A stretch of 64,000 nt of DNA. Source: Owenia fusiformis (taxonomy: Eukaryota; Annelida; Polychaeta; Sabellida; Oweniidae). The position numbers and the translations under genes were made by a program. Positions 42,001 through 53,621 of the stretch are shown here, one piece after another. How positions within the stretch are numbered: position 1 is the first letter of the stretch; each line of letters starts with the position of its first letter. The notes under the pieces were generated by a model. That model was not told the DNA's origin. It made no database searches and saw only the letters and a program-made list of their open reading frames with translations. The stretch is taken from the NCBI GenBank assembly GCA_903813345.2, contig CAIIXF020000010.1, positions 18,177,181 to 18,241,180 on the forward strand, given 5' to 3'.

Positions 42001-44483
42001 CTCCAAGCCCATCTATGACATTTTCAGTGACTGTATAGAAAACGAAGGAAAGGAGGGCGAGTTGTTTGTAGAATGAATCGGGGGATTTTTTTCATGAATT
42101 TCGCTTATGTTTTTCATCCAAAAAACATCAATACACTTTAAAACATTTTGTTTACTTTAAGATTACACCATGTAATCCAAAAATATATTTCTCATTTTCA
42201 AAGATAATCCATGGATTAACACCCAGGTATTTTTATTTTTCAATCTTCAGAGGGCTGGGAATCAATGATGCTCAACGCTTTTGAATACGATAAATGCTGT
42301 TTTAAATAGGTTTTACGTATGCCAATAATTTCTCAAATTATGTAAGCTGAATGCATTCCTTAATCCCTAGAATGCCTATCATAATAACATTCTTTTGTCT
42401 TGGCCACTTAATATGTTTTGTTGCTGTCTGATCATCAAATCAAATTGTTGTTATTTAAAGATGTCAGTCAAATCTGGTGAAACAGCACAACATTTACCTA
42501 AATAGCACGAGTACATATTATGTAACTCATTCATAATATTTCATGCATCAGGTATTAAGGCTTAGGGGATTAACTTTTACACATAAACTGAACTGACAGA
42601 TGTGCACGCTTACATGTACAACTTCCAGGATTGTAAGAATTCAAAACTTGTTGATAGCCATATTTTCCTGAATGTGACATCGAGATATTATGGCATTTAT
42701 GAGTGGTAAAACATGAAAAAAAGCATTTTCATTTAAAATTAGCATATGATTTGAATTGATGCCAAGAAATGTATTAGTTAACTGTATCCGTTTTACATCC
42801 ATTGCAGTTGGCTACATTATAAGACAAGGCATTCACATGCAAAATGTCAACACCTGCCATTTGTTACAGACACCAACTGCCAAACACCAACTGCCAAATG
42901 ATAAACACCAACCACTGAACACCGTCCACAAAAAAGTTTGAGACCATAACAATATGTCACCACTTGTGGTGGTGACATAAAAATGATCATGGAAAATTGT
43001 ATTTTTTTTAAAAAGTAGGAACTTCTGAGGTTATTAGAAAATTGGAAGACAAGGAAGGATTCTGGGAAGGATATTAGGGTTATAAATTGCAATGAAACTA
43101 AAACAAAACATTCTTTTTCTCAAATATCACAGTGTATATTCAAATCACAAATACGATATCATACAATTACAATAAGGGTCTAGTGCACTTTCCATTATGA
43201 TATCCCCATGAACAAAATGAATCATTTTTAGGTGTAACATAAAGAATTCAATGTCACATAATACTGTGGAAAATATTTGGGCGTTTGGACCCACATGGGC
43301 TGAGGTTGAGGTCATTTAGTTCAGCAAGGGTGTATTGACTTGCCATTGAATGGGCTCCATTGACTTAACATGTGGATATCATCAATTCCAATAGAGGCCA
43401 TTGGTTTCTATTGATTTTCACAAAAATACCTAAAATACACTATGACCTGAATCGATTGCAAATTATATAATTTCACAGTATGACACAAATGGTATATCAC
43501 ATCAGATGTGCAAATATAAAGTTTGCAATCGATTCAGGTCATACTTCAAATTAAAAGATTATACATTTTTTCCATCATTTTTTCCTACAAAATGGCTATA
43601 GAAAAATGCTTCAAAAGCAACTTTTATACTAATGAAATCCCATACAACTTTCTAAATCCAAAGATTATACTGTTATGTTTAATTAATTAATAACGTATTT
43701 GGATAATATGTTGGGATGTGTAGGATGCAAATGAATTTTGACAGACACAAAAAGACTTCTTGGTTTGGCATCTCTACCCCTGTACACTTTATGATTGAAT
43801 ATTGGCCCTAATAAGTGGCCCATTCATCAATACAGTGCTGAATATAGGTCAACAAGATACTAGTGTACATATAAATGTAATAATACCTATAGCTAGGTCT
43901 GAATATTAAACTCCAGCCAAATAGAGCCACCACAATATTTCAACCTTTGTAACCCTTGCAAAAAGATTTTCTTGCAATAAAAATGTAAAAATAGCTTAGG
44001 GTACTTGTAAGCCAATTTGATTTTAAGGTAGACATGTCTCAATATTTTTCAATAATTTTCATGATTATAAATTCCGATAATCAATGAAAGGGACAATATT
44101 TTCACATTTGTTGTATGTGTATGCATGGTCCATGTGTATGTTACCATAATTCTTTATATCCACTTAAAATGTAAAAAATTTTGCCCAATTTATAAATATG
44201 AGATAATTTATTCATCACCAAAATTAGTAAAAATTATCAACATGCAGAACTACCTTAAAGAGTTTAATCTCTCACTCAGTCACAATCATGTCAACCAAAA
44301 CTGTACTCGTGTTACATAATATAGGATTATACAGCTTACCATACTGTGCAATCTATATAGCATCCACACTGACATCTTTACAGAATCATATATAATTTTT
44401 GAATATATACTAACTCAACCCAATAAGGCGAGTACTAAAGAATTTACTTACCTGCCATCTAAAAATCTGCTTGGAACTACCAT
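37539..44483 (-). CDS. KNOP1: Lysine-rich nucleolar protein 1, 3 predicted exons, 569 aa
   Basis: Exons on the minus strand: 44483-44452, 39676-39555, 39094-37539; 1710 nt in total, phases 2 and 1 matching at the junctions. The bulk is a Lys/Ser/Glu/Asn-rich chain with many KKKKKSKK blocks, low complexity and nucleolar in style. The C-terminal 140 residues are specific: VGQWSTASF, NKFFRLMGGMKNKN, LNKKLEEQFEKARDFR, GIGLGF and LYIDKSKSKSMKFDD align with KNOP1 (human GQWDTAGF, KFLRLMGGFKNLS, RGAGLGF, FYIDRNASKSVKLED), the SMAP-type tail. Human KNOP1 is a nucleolar protein of poorly known function. The C-terminal assignment is firm. The first two exons are inferred from splice sites and have no recognised counterpart. 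The gene is convergent with SIK3. Confidence 0.85.
39555..39676 (-). CDS. KNOP1: KNOP1 candidate exon 2
   Basis: Bounded by acceptor AATTTTAG and donor GTACCT. It encodes LKSVEMVHRQSCRRLGGIYG then VADEINNLRKQKRSKDEKTK. The phase 1 end joins the terminal exon exactly, turning G|GT into glycine. Basic and Lys-rich at its end, in keeping with what follows. I do not recognise the RRLGGIYGVADEI segment. Confidence 0.6.
40048..40302. mobile_element. TTAA-flanked MITE, shorter copy C
   Basis: Ends GTCCAGGGTGCAC and GTGCACCCTGACC, with TTAA on both sides (40044-40047, 40303-40306). The right half still resembles copy A (AAGATGTAGATGATGTG, GAATGAGTAAT); the left half has diverged, so the hairpin is imperfect. 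Confidence 0.65.
40661..40881. mobile_element. Degraded Mutator-like MITE
   Basis: Left end CAAGGAGAATTGGATCCCAG matches the 20-bp terminal repeat at 13279 with two differences. Internal AAATTCGAATTTC, ATGGCTGTTGAAT and CCATGTATGG stretches also match in order. The right end is decayed. Confidence 0.5.
41558..41942. mobile_element. Palindromic TTAA-type MITE, copy B
   Basis: Inverted halves like copy A (GGTCAGGGTGCAT ... CATGCACCCTGGCC), including the shared AGGCACATAAGTGCACTCTT block. The flanks are TAAC and TAAA, so the TTAA duplication has mutated. Confidence 0.7.
42049..42372 (+). repeat. Large inverted repeat, left arm
   Basis: About 316-324 bases nearly identical to the reverse complement of 44514-44829, from AAAGGAGGGCGAGTTGTTTG to GTAAGCTGAATGC and CCCTAGAAT. 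It has a small insertion near 42355 relative to the other arm. Confidence 0.9.
42850..42975 (-). mobile_element. GTCACCACC-family 5' fragment, minus orientation
   Basis: Reverse complement of the family head: a GTCACCACCACAAGTGGTGAC hairpin, TATGGTCTC and repeated TTGGTGTTTGGCAG-like blocks. Confidence 0.55.
44452..44483 (-). CDS. KNOP1: KNOP1 candidate exon 1 with start codon
   Basis: MVVPSRFLDG plus two bases, followed by a consensus donor GTAAGT. AG joined to the A of exon 2 gives arginine in frame. The frame is closed upstream by TAG, so this ATG is the first in frame; its -3 base is C, a weak context. Short, so confidence rests on the donor and phase match. Confidence 0.45.
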
Positions 44484-44513
44484 TGGATTACCATTGGATT
44501 CCTCCAAGAGAAT

Positions 44514-44829
44514 ATTCTAGGGCGCATTCAGCTTACATAATTTGAGAAATTAATGGCATACGTAAAACCTATTTAAAACAGCATTTATCATATTCAAAAG
44601 CGTTGAGCATCAATGATTCCCAGCCCTCTGAAGTTTGAAAAATAAAAATACCTGGGTGTTAATCCATGGATTATCTTTGAAAACGAGAAATATATTTTTG
44701 GATTACATGGTGTAATCTTAAAGTAAACAAAATGTTTTAAAGTGTATTGATGTTTTTTGGATGAAAAACATAAGCGAAATTCATGAAAAAAATCCCCCGA
44801 TTCATTCTACAAACAACTCGCCCTCCTTT
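44514..44829 (-). repeat. Large inverted repeat, right arm (probable KNOP1 promoter/5' UTR)
   Basis: Ends about 30 bases upstream of the candidate KNOP1 start codon, so it likely includes the promoter or 5' leader. The left arm, 2.1 kb away, is its inverted duplicate. Confidence 0.7.
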
Positions 44830-44908
44830 ATTTGAAAAATGATCGGATTTGCAACCTATCCCAACAGTGAAAGTGGGTAAGTCATGGATTTCATTAGCAG
44901 CAGACAAT

Positions 44909-45046
44909 AGGGGTTTTTACCGGTTCTTTCACAAAATGGCCTGTTGTTTTTAGGGACTTTTCCATGTGAAATTTATGATTTTCATTAATTTTGCTTGTTG
45001 TTTTCATTTATTTAGCCTGTTGAGAGAAATTCTAGTAAAATCCCTG
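44909..45046 (-). mobile_element. CAGGGGTTTCA MITE, degenerate inverted copy
   Basis: Reads in reverse the family interior (AAATTTATGATTTTCATTAA, GGCCTGTTGTTTTTAGGGAC). The ends are worn (AGGGGTTTTTA, TCCCTGG). Confidence 0.55.
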
Positions 45047-45303
45047 GTAAGTACAATTATTTTTGTTATATTTCAGATCTAATGAATCAATGTTTTTTGG
45101 TCAACGAAAATGCTCAAACCCCCCCCCCCCTCATGAAAGTACTTTCATCTCCATATGAGCATCAATATTTTGACCCCCTCCCTCTAAGTGGCATCAAAAT
45201 ATGAGACACACATTTGAATGTACAAAGTCAAATGATACTTTTCTATTTAAAATTTTTTAACCAAGTCAATTATTGATTGACCCTGAGGCCCGGGTATACA
45301 ATC

Positions 45304-45397
45304 ATTAATAAAAAATCAGTATTATTCTTATTCAATGTAAATATAGTAAAATTAATAAAAAATCAGTATTATTCTTATTCAATATAAATATAGTCTA
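45304..45397. repeat. 47-bp direct duplication
   Basis: ATTAATAAAAAATCAGTATT and the following 27 bases occur twice in tandem (45304 and 45351). Confidence 0.85.
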
Positions 45398-47932
45398 ATA
45401 TATACATGTATACACCACGCATTACCAACTCAGTACACTAGGGGACTTTTTTAACGTATTCCTGGGCCTCAGGATTGACCTTTTAAAGTGTCAGAAACTA
45501 CAAAATGTGTCTACAGCTGATTTTAAATTACTGTATAGAAAGATCGATCCAGTATGATTTTAAACGAGCAAAAGTTGCATGCAAACCTTTTTGTGCCACA
45601 TCAATAAGACTGCATGAGAAATTGAAAATGTATACAAAGTTAGCAAATAAATGACAAATCATATATAACAGCCTGGTTTTCAGATATTGTACAAGTACAA
45701 AAGGGAGACTTAGGTAGTGCAATCAGTCAAAGCAAAGTAAGACCTGGTATTTAGTGCCACTTAAAGCTTAAAGTACCGAGATCAATCAAGATCAAATATT
45801 CAAGAGTGGGTAGGTATACAATGATTTTGTGATTTCTATAATTGAGTGATGGGTGGGGGTTCATTGTTTGCAAACTGGATATTTACTTAAGATGTTGAAA
45901 ATTAAATGAAATCAAACCCCCGATTGATCAGTCCTACCAGGAGTGGACTTACTGACTCTAAATATTATTCTATTCCAGTATAAAATCTCATTAGAATTCA
46001 TTGATAAGTTATTTTATTGAATGGAGGGAACAAATTATAAGTGGATTTGAAGTAATAGCTCGTCTGGCATGTCACTGCAACAGTTGGCCTCATTGGAATG
46101 AATATAGATTGATCAACTGTGAAATCATTATACTCTCTGGATTCTGGATTATATATAACATAAAAGATGTCATCATCATGTTTGATATAAAACAAAAAGA
46201 TCAGTCCCTGTTCTTCTGTGGTAAGTGTTTGACAAATGCTGCAGCCGACTGCATGTATGTTTTCAATAGTTATATGCAACACATATTGAGCCTTTACTTA
46301 TCTTACATCAAGTCTTTGTACCCCTATACCTTATGGAGTTGAGGTAATATGGATAGAAGGTCTCATTTGTTTTCTATGTAAAATACCTTTGACAGGTTAA
46401 CATGAAACTTGAATATAAAATGTCAGTTTGAGTCATGGTTATATTTTGTGCTGGTACAAATTAAACTTGAAGTTACAATTTTTAAGATCATATCATTCCT
46501 GGACATATACAGATTTTAACATTAGTGCTATTTTTCAAATATTAAATCGATGTGTTTTGATCGCATTCACAGATTAATAAGTGTTGATTGTAATTCTACC
46601 CTCCTTCTTTGGGCCCTGGTTGTTGATTCCCACCAAGGTAGTGACTTTTTCACATCAGCCTTTAGCATATAATTCGGTCCTATGTCTCAAATTTACTAAA
46701 CGTTTCATCAAAAATTGTAGAAAATGATGCAGGTTAGGAACCAGCCTATTTAATTCCATCTCAATCAAAATACCCCATCATCCCAAATAAACATTTTGTG
46801 GTAAGTAAGAACCAATGAAAACTATGAATCCCCATTAGATAACTAATCTCTGGTTTCTTTACCACAAATAAGTTTTTAGTTTTGATGCTGGATATATCTC
46901 AATGATCTCAAATACAGAATCACTCTACTATACCTTGCATTTGGTGTTCATGAGCAACCCATTTGGCTTATTAGTAATAATTATGATATTTGTTTGTATT
47001 TGTCTGTTACTTATTAATGGTTTATCGGTTGAAAGTTAGATGTTAATAAGGTACTTTCAAAAATATACTAAACAATGCAATTAGACAAACAGAGTATCTT
47101 ATGCATTTCTAGGTGTTAGGTATAGTAGAGTGTTTTATGGGAGTTTAGATGAAATGTATATTAGCTAATAATAGATAAAAAATGCAATATAGTGAATTTC
47201 TGATTGCTTGAGATTCTGAGCTATCATTTAAGTCTAGACCAACAAATTGGGTATGATTTAAAGAGTAGTTAAAATGTTGAGCTCTTTAGAATATTGTCTG
47301 AGAATATGAATTGTTTGCTTTATTGACTCATGTCTCATTTCTACCAAATAGAGAATGTTCAGGAAATATGCGTACAGACTTTTGTGACCCGATATAAGAA
47401 TTTGCTAGTTAGTTACAAAATAATAGAAATTTAATATTTGCTGTTAATTGTTGTGTTTTGTTCAGGACCTTTTATAGACTTGTTAGGGTGTTTTGAAACT
47501 TTGTGTAACTAAATAGGTGCTCATGCCTGAATACAAAATAAATTGTAAATAAATCAGCAGGTTGGGAGTTGGGGTTAGAATTTCAAGAGTGAACTTACTA
47601 CTACCTGGAGAAATGAATACATATTTGTTCAAATAGAACTTAGAGTGAATAACTTTTGATCACCAGACTGGTACATGGCTGTACATTGTAAAACAAATAT
47701 GCAGACAGAATGTTTCTTAGAATGTCGGAAATGTAGGAATCAATTGAATCAATTTCTACTTATAATAATGAACATAATATTTATGAGGTATTACATTTAA
47801 ACTTTGCATAATCAAGCATTCAAAACAACTGTATAGTATAGAAAGAACAGAAAGAAAAGAGTAATAGGTGCTGATTGAGGGCTATTTCATATCACTCTGT
47901 ATTTATATTCAATTCAATTTTACTTGTTACAG

Positions 47933-48003
47933 GTTCGGACTGATGTTACAGGTTGGTGTTACAAACTGGTGTTACACTTTTGTTAAAGGATGTCACTGAA
48001 AAG
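47933..48003 (+). other. Candidate untranslated exon
   Basis: Flanked by a good acceptor (TTTTACTTGTTACAG) and a strong donor (AAG|GTGAGTT). All three frames are short or closed, so if transcribed it would be untranslated or carry a late ATG (ATGTCACTGAAAAG). Contains three GTTACA-type repeats. Speculative. Confidence 0.25.
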
Positions 48004-48204
48004 GTGAGTTCCAAAATATGAATTACTTAAGGCAGCATAGGAAAGTCAGCAAATTTGGGGTAATGATCTAGGTTATTTAAATAAGTATTAGAGACCCATC
48101 TAAAGTATCTGGGTTTTACAGGGTGACTCAAAAATGCAGCCCTTTATTTTTGGAATAATGATTGAATCCTTTTGCTTTTCTTGAGGAGTTAGAGTGAAAG
48201 AGAA

Positions 48205-48750
48205 GATGATCCGTGGGGGATTCACTGTATGTAAACCTTGACGGGGATCCTTGGCGCACATGGGGTACCTTTTTGACATTTGGTCTGGCAATGGACCCAA
48301 ATTTTAGGATCTGGTATGGGAATGCCCCTCCCCCAAATTATGATTGACTTGAGGTATGGCAATGGTTGGATTTTTTCCACTTTCTGGTCTGAGAATGATC
48401 ATAGAAAATATGTTACATCTCACTTGTGGTATGGCATATCCTTAATTTGAGGTTGTTTTTGATCGTTTTACTCAAAGATCTGCCATCTTATTGGGGCTTT
48501 AGACGTTTTGAATGTCCTTGGTCTTATATCTGGATATTTGGTATGGCATTGGACCTATATTTGGACATTTGGTATGGCATTTGTCTTATATTTGGATATT
48601 TGGTATGGCTTTTGGGCGTTATTTTGGTTGGTAGGGGAACAGATTGGTATGGGACAGATTGACAGATTGGTATGGGAATATATCGATATCTGAGAGTTCA
48701 GCCGAGGACCCCCGTCAGATTTTGTATACAGTGAACCCCCGTGATGATCC
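48205..48750. mobile_element. Element with about 50-bp terminal inverted repeats
   Basis: GTGGGGGATTCACTGTATGT at 48212 and its inverted counterpart ending near 48745 (CAGTGAACCCCCGTGATG), with GACGGGGATCCTTGGC matching GCCGAGGACCCCCGTC. Between them is a 31-bp minisatellite. No target duplication identified. Confidence 0.5.
48519..48615. repeat. 31-bp minisatellite
   Basis: GGTATGGCAT recurs at 48540 and 48571 and, as GGTATGGCTT, at 48602, each preceded by a TATATTTGGAYATTT-type block. About three units. Confidence 0.8.
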
Positions 48751-50957
48751 TCACTAAATTAAATACAAATACAGTAACTTTTCATTCTTTAGGGAATTCT
48801 AAATTTCTATGTAATTTAGATCGCACAATTCAGATTTTCATTTTCCTTCATCTTCATTTTATTCTCTGCTTTAAACTTCTTTTGGTCTATTTAATAAGGA
48901 ATAAGGTGACCTCACGGCATTTGAAATGAAAACATAATCATACACTTTCTAGATGGAAATGAGTTCTCTAATTAAGACCAGGCTAATATACCCTTGATGT
49001 CTCAAAATGTAATTCTTATTGATTTATCATCAAAAAATATAATTGAACATTTATTAATTTATTTCAAATTAAAAGTAACCACCTTTAATCATAGACATGT
49101 AATCCCAAAACATATTAAAATCAAAAGATCAAATACTTCATGCTTTTTGGAAATAATGTAAGCCTTACCTGACTATCAGGCAGGCGAGACAATTGCCTCG
49201 AATATAAGTACACTGTGAATATTTTGTCTCTTAGCAGCATAATACCCTCTTTGATTAAATATATTTTGCCTCACCTTCTAGAATTTGCCTCACATACTCT
49301 TTGATTCTGGATGAATACACGTCACTTATACATGTATAATTGCTGAAAGAGATGAAAAAGTGTAATATGACAGCATGGTGAGATTTTATTAATTAGACCC
49401 CTATTTACCTGGAGGAGGGAATCATGCTGCACCTGGATGAGGATTTAATATGAACTATATATACTATACGATGAACATTATAAGAGTAGACGTACATGTG
49501 GATCTCGTACATTGACTAAATCAGTTTTATGGAATCTGGGCTTATATGAAGTATTATATAATACTAATACAGTACTTTGTGCCTAAAATATAAAAGAGTA
49601 CAGATAATACAGACACAAATTGGCTAAATGGAATATAGACTTGATTAAGAGTATAATACTGTGGACTAAAGCAAGGTAGTCCTAGAATATGGACTTGAAT
49701 TAAGTATAAGTCTTAACTGATGAAGTAGAAAATATGACCTACCAATAAAGTACTATTAAATGCATTCCACCAATAATATGGCAGACTAATAAAGACAGAA
49801 AATATGGCATTTGGACATACCAGCCGTTGGCGAAAGAGCAATACAAATGAGATTGTGCGATTTACATTGTATATTATCATCATTTTAATCTTAAGCTACG
49901 GAATCTTGACATTGTATGCTTATCTACGGTATTGCTTATAGCTGATTGGAAATGTAATATTTTGGCCTGCCAGCTTAAAGAACCTGATAGATTAATTCGA
50001 TGTATGAACATGTTAGGTGCATGAATGACAGTGCACAGTAACACCGACGAGATAATAGATGTCACCCTTTGTATGTCATTCGTCAATATGGATTTCGCAT
50101 GTAATTCCGTAGATTGAGGTATGAAATATACAGCACTGATTTCTAATAGGATAATAATATAGAATCAATGACAGGGACACCTACAGTTCACATCTAAGTA
50201 GAAAATATCTAATTTGTATCAATCAACTCACGTCGTATCCTTTATTAAACAGCATTAATATTACCTGGACTTCATAATTAGGTTCTAGTTCACTTCAAAG
50301 GTGTAAAGTAGTTAATTATGGTTTTTGGATCGCTTGATTTGACATTAAAGTGATAACTTTAACTAGAAGGGGATTGGGTATTGATCAGGATTTCTCCGTA
50401 CCTTACCAAAGTAATCAAGTTCGCTTGCTTAGCAATGTTAGTATGAAATTTTATTTTATAGAATGGGGAAATGTTTTGCAGTGTTATTTTGAAAGTAAGA
50501 ACTCCATTTTCATAACTCTTAGATTCCATGTTCATTTTTTTGTATTAACAGTTGCTGTTTTGCTCAATCTGCAATTTTGTGAAGTGTTTTTGGTCATGCT
50601 ATATAGGTTTATTCTTAAATTATCAAATCTTTTCAAATATATCAATTAAATTATTTATATTTTATTGGTTAAAATGATATTTTAACATTGAATCAATGGA
50701 ACCTGGCCTTGAAAAATGCAATCATATTTCAGTCTTTTTGGCATGCATCCACTTTCTAATAGATATAATGAGACCATAAGTTGTCCATGTATTGTTCGAT
50801 TATAAAATGATTCCTTTACTAAGATGAACAGGTTTGGAGGAATACAAGAATAAAGTATATTATTACTGAGGTAAAATTAGAATAAGCGTTGAATTAAATG
50901 TTAATGTTAAAGTTAGATGGAAGCGTAAGGTTATTGTTGCTTTATACTATGCTTTAG

Positions 50958-51138
50958 CAGTGGCTTTCCCCTTCTCATTTTGAAATTTAGAAATCTCATT
51001 TTACAAATCTGACAATATTTGGTCAAAATATGCCTATTTTTCACATCTTCAAATGGGTGCAAATGGATTTTCAGGTAGATGCAAGCCTATATTTATTCAC
51101 AGTGGGTGCAAATGGATTATTTTACTGTTTTCTCCATG
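50958..51138. mobile_element. CAGTGATCTCC-family MITE, degraded
   Basis: Retains TTGGTCAAAATATGCCTATT, the GGTGCAAATGGATT blocks and a GATGCAAGCCTAT stretch of the copy at 12598. Ends are worn. Confidence 0.5.
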
Positions 51139-51814
51139 CTTTCATAAAGTCTTAAAGAGTCTTCTTTTTTTAATTTCCATGGTAATCTTGGAGCCAGTTT
51201 TTGTCAAAATGACACTGTTTGATTGATTCATATATTCTAACTTGATCTAAACAAATGATCCTCTCAATGGTATTCTTTTTAAAGATCCATCTCCAAATAA
51301 TTCCTTGCCAGTTTCCTCTTTCTCAGAGCTTTGTATTTTATAGAATACTGTATCGGCTAAAACACTCAGTAACCTAACATAACCCACGATTAATGAATTA
51401 AACAAGCCAAAATTCAATATTGGTTTCAGATTAGGTTTGATTTTCCGGGGATTTTTCACTCCATATGTGATTATATTTGATGAATTGCATATTTGGAACA
51501 GAGATCAATTTGTCTCGAGTATTTATGGCATACAATCAATTTCCAGGCAAATTGGCCGGCAACTTCGGCTTACAATGGAAAAACAGCTAGCTGCGGTGAA
51601 ACATATACAGGATGCAGCCTTGTATATTGTCTGATCATATACCAGGTGATCGTTGATGAATGACGTAAACGTGCCTTCATTCCAGAGAGTCTGCTATTAA
51701 TGCGTGCCAAGAATTAATTGATCCATAAACTGTTGATTACGTGAGGTGAGTCCATTACTGTATTGTGTTTTAGTGACATTGTATTGCTTATTTTCAACCT
51801 GTTAATAGTACTTT

Positions 51815-52215
51815 TTTGCACCTTGCAATCTGATACATGTATTATGTTGTCTTGGTCACATTTGCTCTGATTTTCACTACGGCGCCTGGCCGATTGAGTA
51901 TTTTGTTCAAAATTGAATACAATATCGAGCAAAACACTCAATTGGCCGGGCGCCAGCCAATGGATCGGAGCAAATGTGACCCAGGCATTACATTGCAACT
52001 TAGAATTTGGTAACCAATCTAATACATGATGTATTTGGTGCCTTCTAAGCAAGTATTTGGTATACATTCTTGGACATGTTATATTTGACACCTTGAAATC
52101 TAGTATTTTGCACCTTGCAATTTAGTATTTGGTACCAAATGTAGGACTTGTATTTGGTACCTTGATATCTACTGTTTAGTTCAATGCTCAGTAATGTTTG
52201 GTACTTTATATTAAC
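51815..52215. repeat. Degenerate 21-bp-type minisatellite, reverse orientation
   Basis: Units such as TTGCACCTTGCAATTTAGTA and TTTGGTACC recur irregularly. They are the reverse complement of the cleaner array at 55811-56060. A foldback element interrupts it. Confidence 0.6.
51853..51983. mobile_element. Foldback (hairpin) MITE
   Basis: Arms TGGTCACATTTGCTC...CGGCGCCTGGCCGATTGAGT and ACTCAATTGGCCGGGCGCC...GAGCAAATGTGACCCA are inverted, with a centre of about 25 bases. Confidence 0.75.
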
Positions 52216-52834
52216 TGGTACCAAAGTCCAAACTCATTTAACCAGTTTTTCAATGAAAACTTCATATATTTGGAATCCTCATGCCTTGGAGAATCGAGTT
52301 CATTGAAGTAGATTGCACTTTCACAAAAAGTTACTAAAAAAATGTCATATCAACATTTTAGCAAAATATTTTGATTTTTCACAGTCAATAAGCCAATATG
52401 TGATCACACGGCTTATGTCAACTGTTGACCTGATCTATAACATATGGTACTTTATGGGTATTTAGTCCTAAAGTCAAAATCAAAAAAAAACAATTGGATT
52501 GGATTAAGGGTACATAACATGTATTTAATATCCGTGAGAAATCATCAGGGTTGTCTTGATTATGTACATATAAAAATCCTGCATATGTTTTATTTAATGA
52601 AGAATTATGTAAACACAGTAAATACTGAGTTTCAAAGTCTATTGCATTTGCCTATAATAAGGAGAAATGAATATCCTAACTGAAACGTAGCTGTTGTGGC
52701 CTTTTAATGAGAGTTTCATTGAATTTGATCAACCAAATTCTCAGCATTCCGATTGATTAAGGGGAGATCAAAGGATCATCTCTAACTCAAAGAGTATAGA
52801 TGAAGTTCTCTTTTAAATGAGCAGAATCAAACTA

Positions 52835-52977
52835 TTGTAAAACCTGTGTATATTGAACGTTCCCATTGTTGTTCAGTACAGATAAGATAATAATACAGAA
52901 GTCAGTAGAGTATGTACAGAGGAAGGGTGTCTCGAGACAGGTGTTCACTAGAGAGGTGTTCACTAAGGGTTGTATTG
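52835..52977. mobile_element. Pogo-type MITE, worn
   Basis: GTAAAACCTGTGTATATTGAAC at the left, CAGTAGAGTATGTACAGAG and GGTGTTCACTAGAGAGGTG blocks as at 11578. Confidence 0.55.
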
Positions 52978-53412
52978 TATTTTGTTTTTAGTTCAGCCAA
53001 TTTTATAGAATGTGAATAAAGAAAGAGATCCAAGTTATTGTTTGTTAAATATTTATCAGATCAAAATTAGGCCTATCTAATTATTAGCTCGTGTTCTCTT
53101 TACATGTATTATTTATTTATTTGAAAGGAAGTTATACAATATTGCTAAACACGTTCCATATTTTCTTACTTCATATGCAATAAAGTATCTTTAGTATATG
53201 TACCATGAAAACATAGTACATTAGGTATATGATTAGTTCCTGCTGATGTAAAATAGCATAATTGGCAGTCTTCTAGTTCTAGAGTATAATGAACAATACA
53301 AGTTAACCACTCAAATTGAATTAAAATATCAGATGCAGAGAATACAATGCAATACCCTGCGTGCAGAGTCTAGTTATAAACTACCCTGTGCTTAGTATAG
53401 ACTATATTACAG

Positions 53413-53619
53413 TGTATTACATACCCAGCGAAGCATTTGTATTGAAGTCAATGGAGCTGAAGGTCGGCTATATATTCCTGTATAGCCGCCAAACCTTTTA
53501 CCATGACAATCTTATGACGTCATCGGGACGTCATGTTTCATTTCTTCCTACTTTCACTCGCACACAGACACGTGGCGTCATTGATATAACGTAGCCATGA
53601 TATAAAAGTATGTAATACA
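53413..53619. mobile_element. Probable MITE with 12-bp inverted ends
   Basis: TGTATTACATAC (53413-53424) and GTATGTAATACA (53608-53619) are perfect inverted repeats. The interior holds a TGACGTCA (53515). It directly abuts the next foldback element. Confidence 0.5.
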
Positions 53620-53621
53620 AC

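Larger units (their letters stand above)
39677..44451 (-). other. KNOP1 intron 1
   Basis: Holds two palindromic TTAA MITEs, a degraded Mutator-like MITE, the left arm of a large inverted repeat and a GTCACCACC fragment. The segments 39680-40040 and 43000-44440 contain nothing I can identify. Confidence 0.5.

Noticed and set aside
46001-46342. Overlapping open frames on both strands (113 and 94 residues)
   Set aside because: Mutually exclusive shadows in A/T-rich DNA with no codon or motif support.
48100-48300. 66-residue minus-strand frame with PRIIFSFTLTPQEKQK
   Set aside because: It looks almost protein-like but overlaps the arm of an inverted-repeat element, and I cannot place it in any family.
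50350-50649. 99-residue plus-strand frame with hydrophobic stretches
   Set aside because: Hydrophobicity follows from T-rich sequence; no signal-peptide-like start and no neighbouring exon.
51437-51743. Possible first exon (MEKQLAAVKHIQDAALYIV then stop) with a GTGAGT donor at 51744
   Set aside because: The short frame ends before the donor and no partner exon can be assigned without transcript data.
51714-52091. 125-residue minus-strand open frame
   Set aside because: Runs through a hairpin MITE and a degenerate minisatellite; no splice context and no recognisable motif.
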